Shown here piece by piece: positions 6,192-7,744 of a stretch of 7,744 bases of DNA (its first letter is position 1; each line of letters starts with the position of its first letter). The stretch lies in NCBI GenBank assembly GCA_021779235.1, contig JAJYBA010000070.1, positions 1 to 7,744 of the forward strand, given 5' to 3'. The stretch is from Bacillota bacterium (GTDB lineage: Bacteria; Bacillota; Clostridia; Clostridiales; Clostridiaceae). The notes under the pieces are model-generated. The model worked only from the letters and a program-made list of their open reading frames with translations. It did no database searches and had not been told where the DNA came from. The position numbers and the translations under genes were made by a program.

Positions 6192-6809
6192 TTGAAAGCT
6201 GAAGAGATAGAAAAATTAAAGATGTACCGCAGGCAAGGCTATAGTTATGAGAAAATTTGTAAGATTATTAATGTGAGTAAATCTACAGTTGCAGCATATT
6301 GCAGAAGGCATGATATTAGGCCAATAACGCATGTAAAAGAATCGAGGACTACAGAACAGCGAATAGATGAGAATGTATTTTGCAAATATTGTGGAAGTGG
6401 ATTGATTCAATCTAGAAAAGGTAAACCCAAAAAGTTCTGCAGTGAAGCTTGTAGACGTAGCTGGTGGAAAGAGCACGAACAGGCATTGAATAAAAAAGCG
6501 TATTACTTTGTAACTTGCAAGAATTGTAACAAACTTTTTGAATCCTATGGGAATAAAAATCGCAAGTACTGTTGTCATGAGTGTTATGTTTTGGATGTAT
6601 TCACTCAAAAAAGAGAGTATGTTAAAGATATAGGTAAAATTATTGTAGAGTTTTTTAATGAAACTAATAGTTTAACCTCATGTAAAAGAGCAACTGTATG
6701 TACCTCTTATACCGGGAAAATTCTTGGCAAAAAAGCAATAAATAAGTTGATTGATAAATATTCTACTTATATTTATGAATTGCAAAATAAAGGAATGGAG
6801 GAGAAGTAG
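6192..6809 (+). CDS. HTH and double zinc-ribbon protein, second copy with C-terminal extension
   Basis: 205 residues from TTG 6192, preceded by AGGTGAT at 6180-6186 (5 nt spacing). It is a clear paralogue of the protein encoded at 5555-5983. It has an HTH at about 5-40 (QGYSYEKICKIINVSKSTV, then AAYCRRH), a first zinc unit Cys64/Cys67 with Cys83/Cys87 (KPKKFCSEACRRSWWK), and a second Cys109/Cys112 with Cys127/Cys131. The strings KKAYY and FESYGNKNRK are identical in both proteins, while the HTH and linker differ, so the copies are old or arrived separately. Residues about 143-205 are an added, basic, helical region (DIGKIIVEFFNETNSL, then GKILGKKAINKLIDKYSTYI) that the first copy lacks and I do not recognise. 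It ends one base before the recombinase start, so the two are co-translated. Likely a DNA-binding regulator or accessory factor of recombination. Confidence 0.83.
   Translation: MKAEEIEKLKMYRRQGYSYEKICKIINVSKSTVAAYCRRHDIRPITHVKESRTTEQRIDENVFCKYCGSGLIQSRKGKPKKFCSEACRRSWWKEHEQALNKKAYYFVTCKNCNKLFESYGNKNRKYCCHECYVLDVFTQKREYVKDIGKIIVEFFNETNSLTSCKRATVCTSYTGKILGKKAINKLIDKYSTYIYELQNKGMEEK
6797..6803 (+). promoter_or_regulatory. Shine-Dalgarno for the recombinase
   Basis: GGAGGAG lies in the last codons of the upstream gene, 7 nt before TTG 6811. It supports a TTG start for the recombinase, since no ATG in frame lies near it. Confidence 0.7.
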
Positions 6810-6810
6810 A

Positions 6811-7744
6811 TTGATTAGAACTGTACGGAAATTAGAGGCTTTAGTACAAAAAGTGCCTGCTAAAAAACGTGTAGCAGCTTATGCAAGAGTATCAAGTGGT
6901 AAGGATGCAATGCTTCAATCTCTTTCAGCACAAGTAAGCTATTATAGTGAATTTATACAAAAGCATAGAGGATGGGAGTATGTAGGAGTTTATTCCGATG
7001 AAGCACTTACAGGTACTAAAGAAATTAGACCGGAATTTCAAAGACTCTTAGAGGACTGTAGAAATGATAAAATAGATATGATTATAACAAAGTCAATTTC
7101 AAGACTAGCAAGGAACACGGTTACTATGCTTCAAACAGTGAGAGAACTAAAGGGTCTAAATGTAGATGTTTATTTTGAAAAAGAGAATATACACAGTCTT
7201 AGCGGGGATGGTGAGTTAATGCTTACTATCCTCGCTTCTTTTGCGCAGGAAGAAAGTAGGTCAGTTAGCGAAAATTGCAAATGGCGTATTCGGAAAGGTT
7301 TTGCTGATGGTGAGCTTGTAAATCTACGGTTTATCTACGGATACCGTATTGATAAAGGAAAAATTGAAATTGATAGGCCGGAGGCAGAAATTGTCCGTAT
7401 GATTTTTAAAGATTATATAGATGGTACGGGTTGCACCAAAATTTCTAAGAAACTTCATGAAATGGGAGTTAAGAAACTACGATGCGGAACTTGGAACTCA
7501 GAGAGAGTTGTAGAAATTATTAAAAATGAAAAATACACAGGAAATGCTCTACTTCAGAAAAAATATGTAAAAGACCATTTAACAAAGACTTTAGTTTGGA
7601 ACAAAGGTAATCTTTCCAAATATTATGCAGAGGGTACCCATCCAGCAATCATTGATATTGAGACCTTTCAAAGGGCACAGGAGATTATGAATAAAAACAG
7701 TGAGAGGTATTATGGGAAAAAAGGAAGTGGTAAATATCATTTCA
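6811..7744 (+). CDS. Large serine recombinase (site-specific integrase/resolvase family), 3' end outside window
   Basis: 311 codons are visible and the frame is still open at the window end. Residues about 20-165 are the resolvase-type catalytic domain. Ser28 in YARVSSGKD is the expected nucleophile, followed by LQSLSAQVSYY, YSDEALTGT and the active-site loop TKSISRLARNT with Arg98 and Arg101. LMLTILASFAQEESRSVSEN (about 142-166) begins the long helix. Residues about 185-285 match the 'Recombinase' DNA-binding domain (YGYRI, then IDRPEAEIVRMIFKDY, WNSERVVEIIKNEKYTGNAL and EGTHPAIIDIETFQRAQEIM). A zinc-ribbon domain with a coiled coil normally follows and would be beyond 7744. Such enzymes integrate and excise phages and transposons through a covalent 5'-phosphoserine intermediate with two-base staggered cuts. 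No broken catalytic residue is seen. Its place right after the lysis genes fits a prophage integrase at the element's end. Confidence 0.95.
   Translation, partial: MIRTVRKLEALVQKVPAKKRVAAYARVSSGKDAMLQSLSAQVSYYSEFIQKHRGWEYVGVYSDEALTGTKEIRPEFQRLLEDCRNDKIDMIITKSISRLARNTVTMLQTVRELKGLNVDVYFEKENIHSLSGDGELMLTILASFAQEESRSVSENCKWRIRKGFADGELVNLRFIYGYRIDKGKIEIDRPEAEIVRMIFKDYIDGTGCTKISKKLHEMGVKKLRCGTWNSERVVEIIKNEKYTGNALLQKKYVKDHLTKTLVWNKGNLSKYYAEGTHPAIIDIETFQRAQEIMNKNSERYYGKKGSGKYHF

Noticed and set aside
6216..6608. 130-residue antisense open frame
   Set aside because: It is the reverse shadow of the second zinc-ribbon gene, whose cysteine motifs and paralogy make the + strand the coding one.
1..7744. 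CRISPR array, tRNA genes, insertion sequence ends
   Set aside because: No regularly spaced repeats, tRNA-like cloverleaf sequence or terminal inverted repeats with a transposase were seen on either strand.

Overview
The window is AT-rich, uses strong AGGAGG-type ribosome binding sites and codes almost entirely on the + strand. It reads as part of a temperate siphovirus or prophage of a low-GC Gram-positive bacterium, most likely Clostridium or a close relative. The evidence is the tail-tip gene order, the toxin-secretion/phage-lysis type holin, the Amidase_3-SPOR endolysin and a large serine recombinase. Species cannot be fixed from this sequence alone.

Layout. (1) 3-500: C-terminal end of the tail tape measure protein, whose 5' part lies outside the window. 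(2) 502-1206: distal tail protein (Dit), which has a strong Shine-Dalgarno (SD) sequence but no ATG, GTG or TTG start; an ATT start is the best reading. (3) 1206-2870: tail-associated protein (Tal, gp27-like base plus an unassigned C-terminal part). (4) 2889-4277: last structural gene, a likely receptor-binding or host-recognition protein. (5) 4332-5424: lysis cassette, a holin overlapping an N-acetylmuramoyl-L-alanine amidase with a C-terminal SPOR domain. (6) 5508-5537: strong intrinsic terminator closing the late operon. (7) 5555-7744: a second module holding an HTH/double-zinc-ribbon protein, a 51-residue SHOCT-like protein, a diverged paralogue of the first protein with an extra C-terminal domain, and a large serine recombinase that runs off the window end.

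How the parts work together. Genes 1-4 build the tail tip in the usual siphophage order (tape measure, Dit, Tal, receptor-binding protein). The holin and amidase release progeny. The last module joins the probable integrase/excisionase to small DNA-binding-type proteins. Their tight linkage to the recombinase (overlap of 11 nt, gap of 1 nt) suggests that they regulate or direct recombination, but this is inference.

The main points for a second look are the start-codon-less Dit gene, the terminator that leaves no room for a promoter before the recombination module, a perfect 8-bp inverted repeat that covers both a candidate -10/start region and the SD of the second zinc-ribbon gene, and the tandem zinc-ribbon/SHOCT/recombinase cassette itself.
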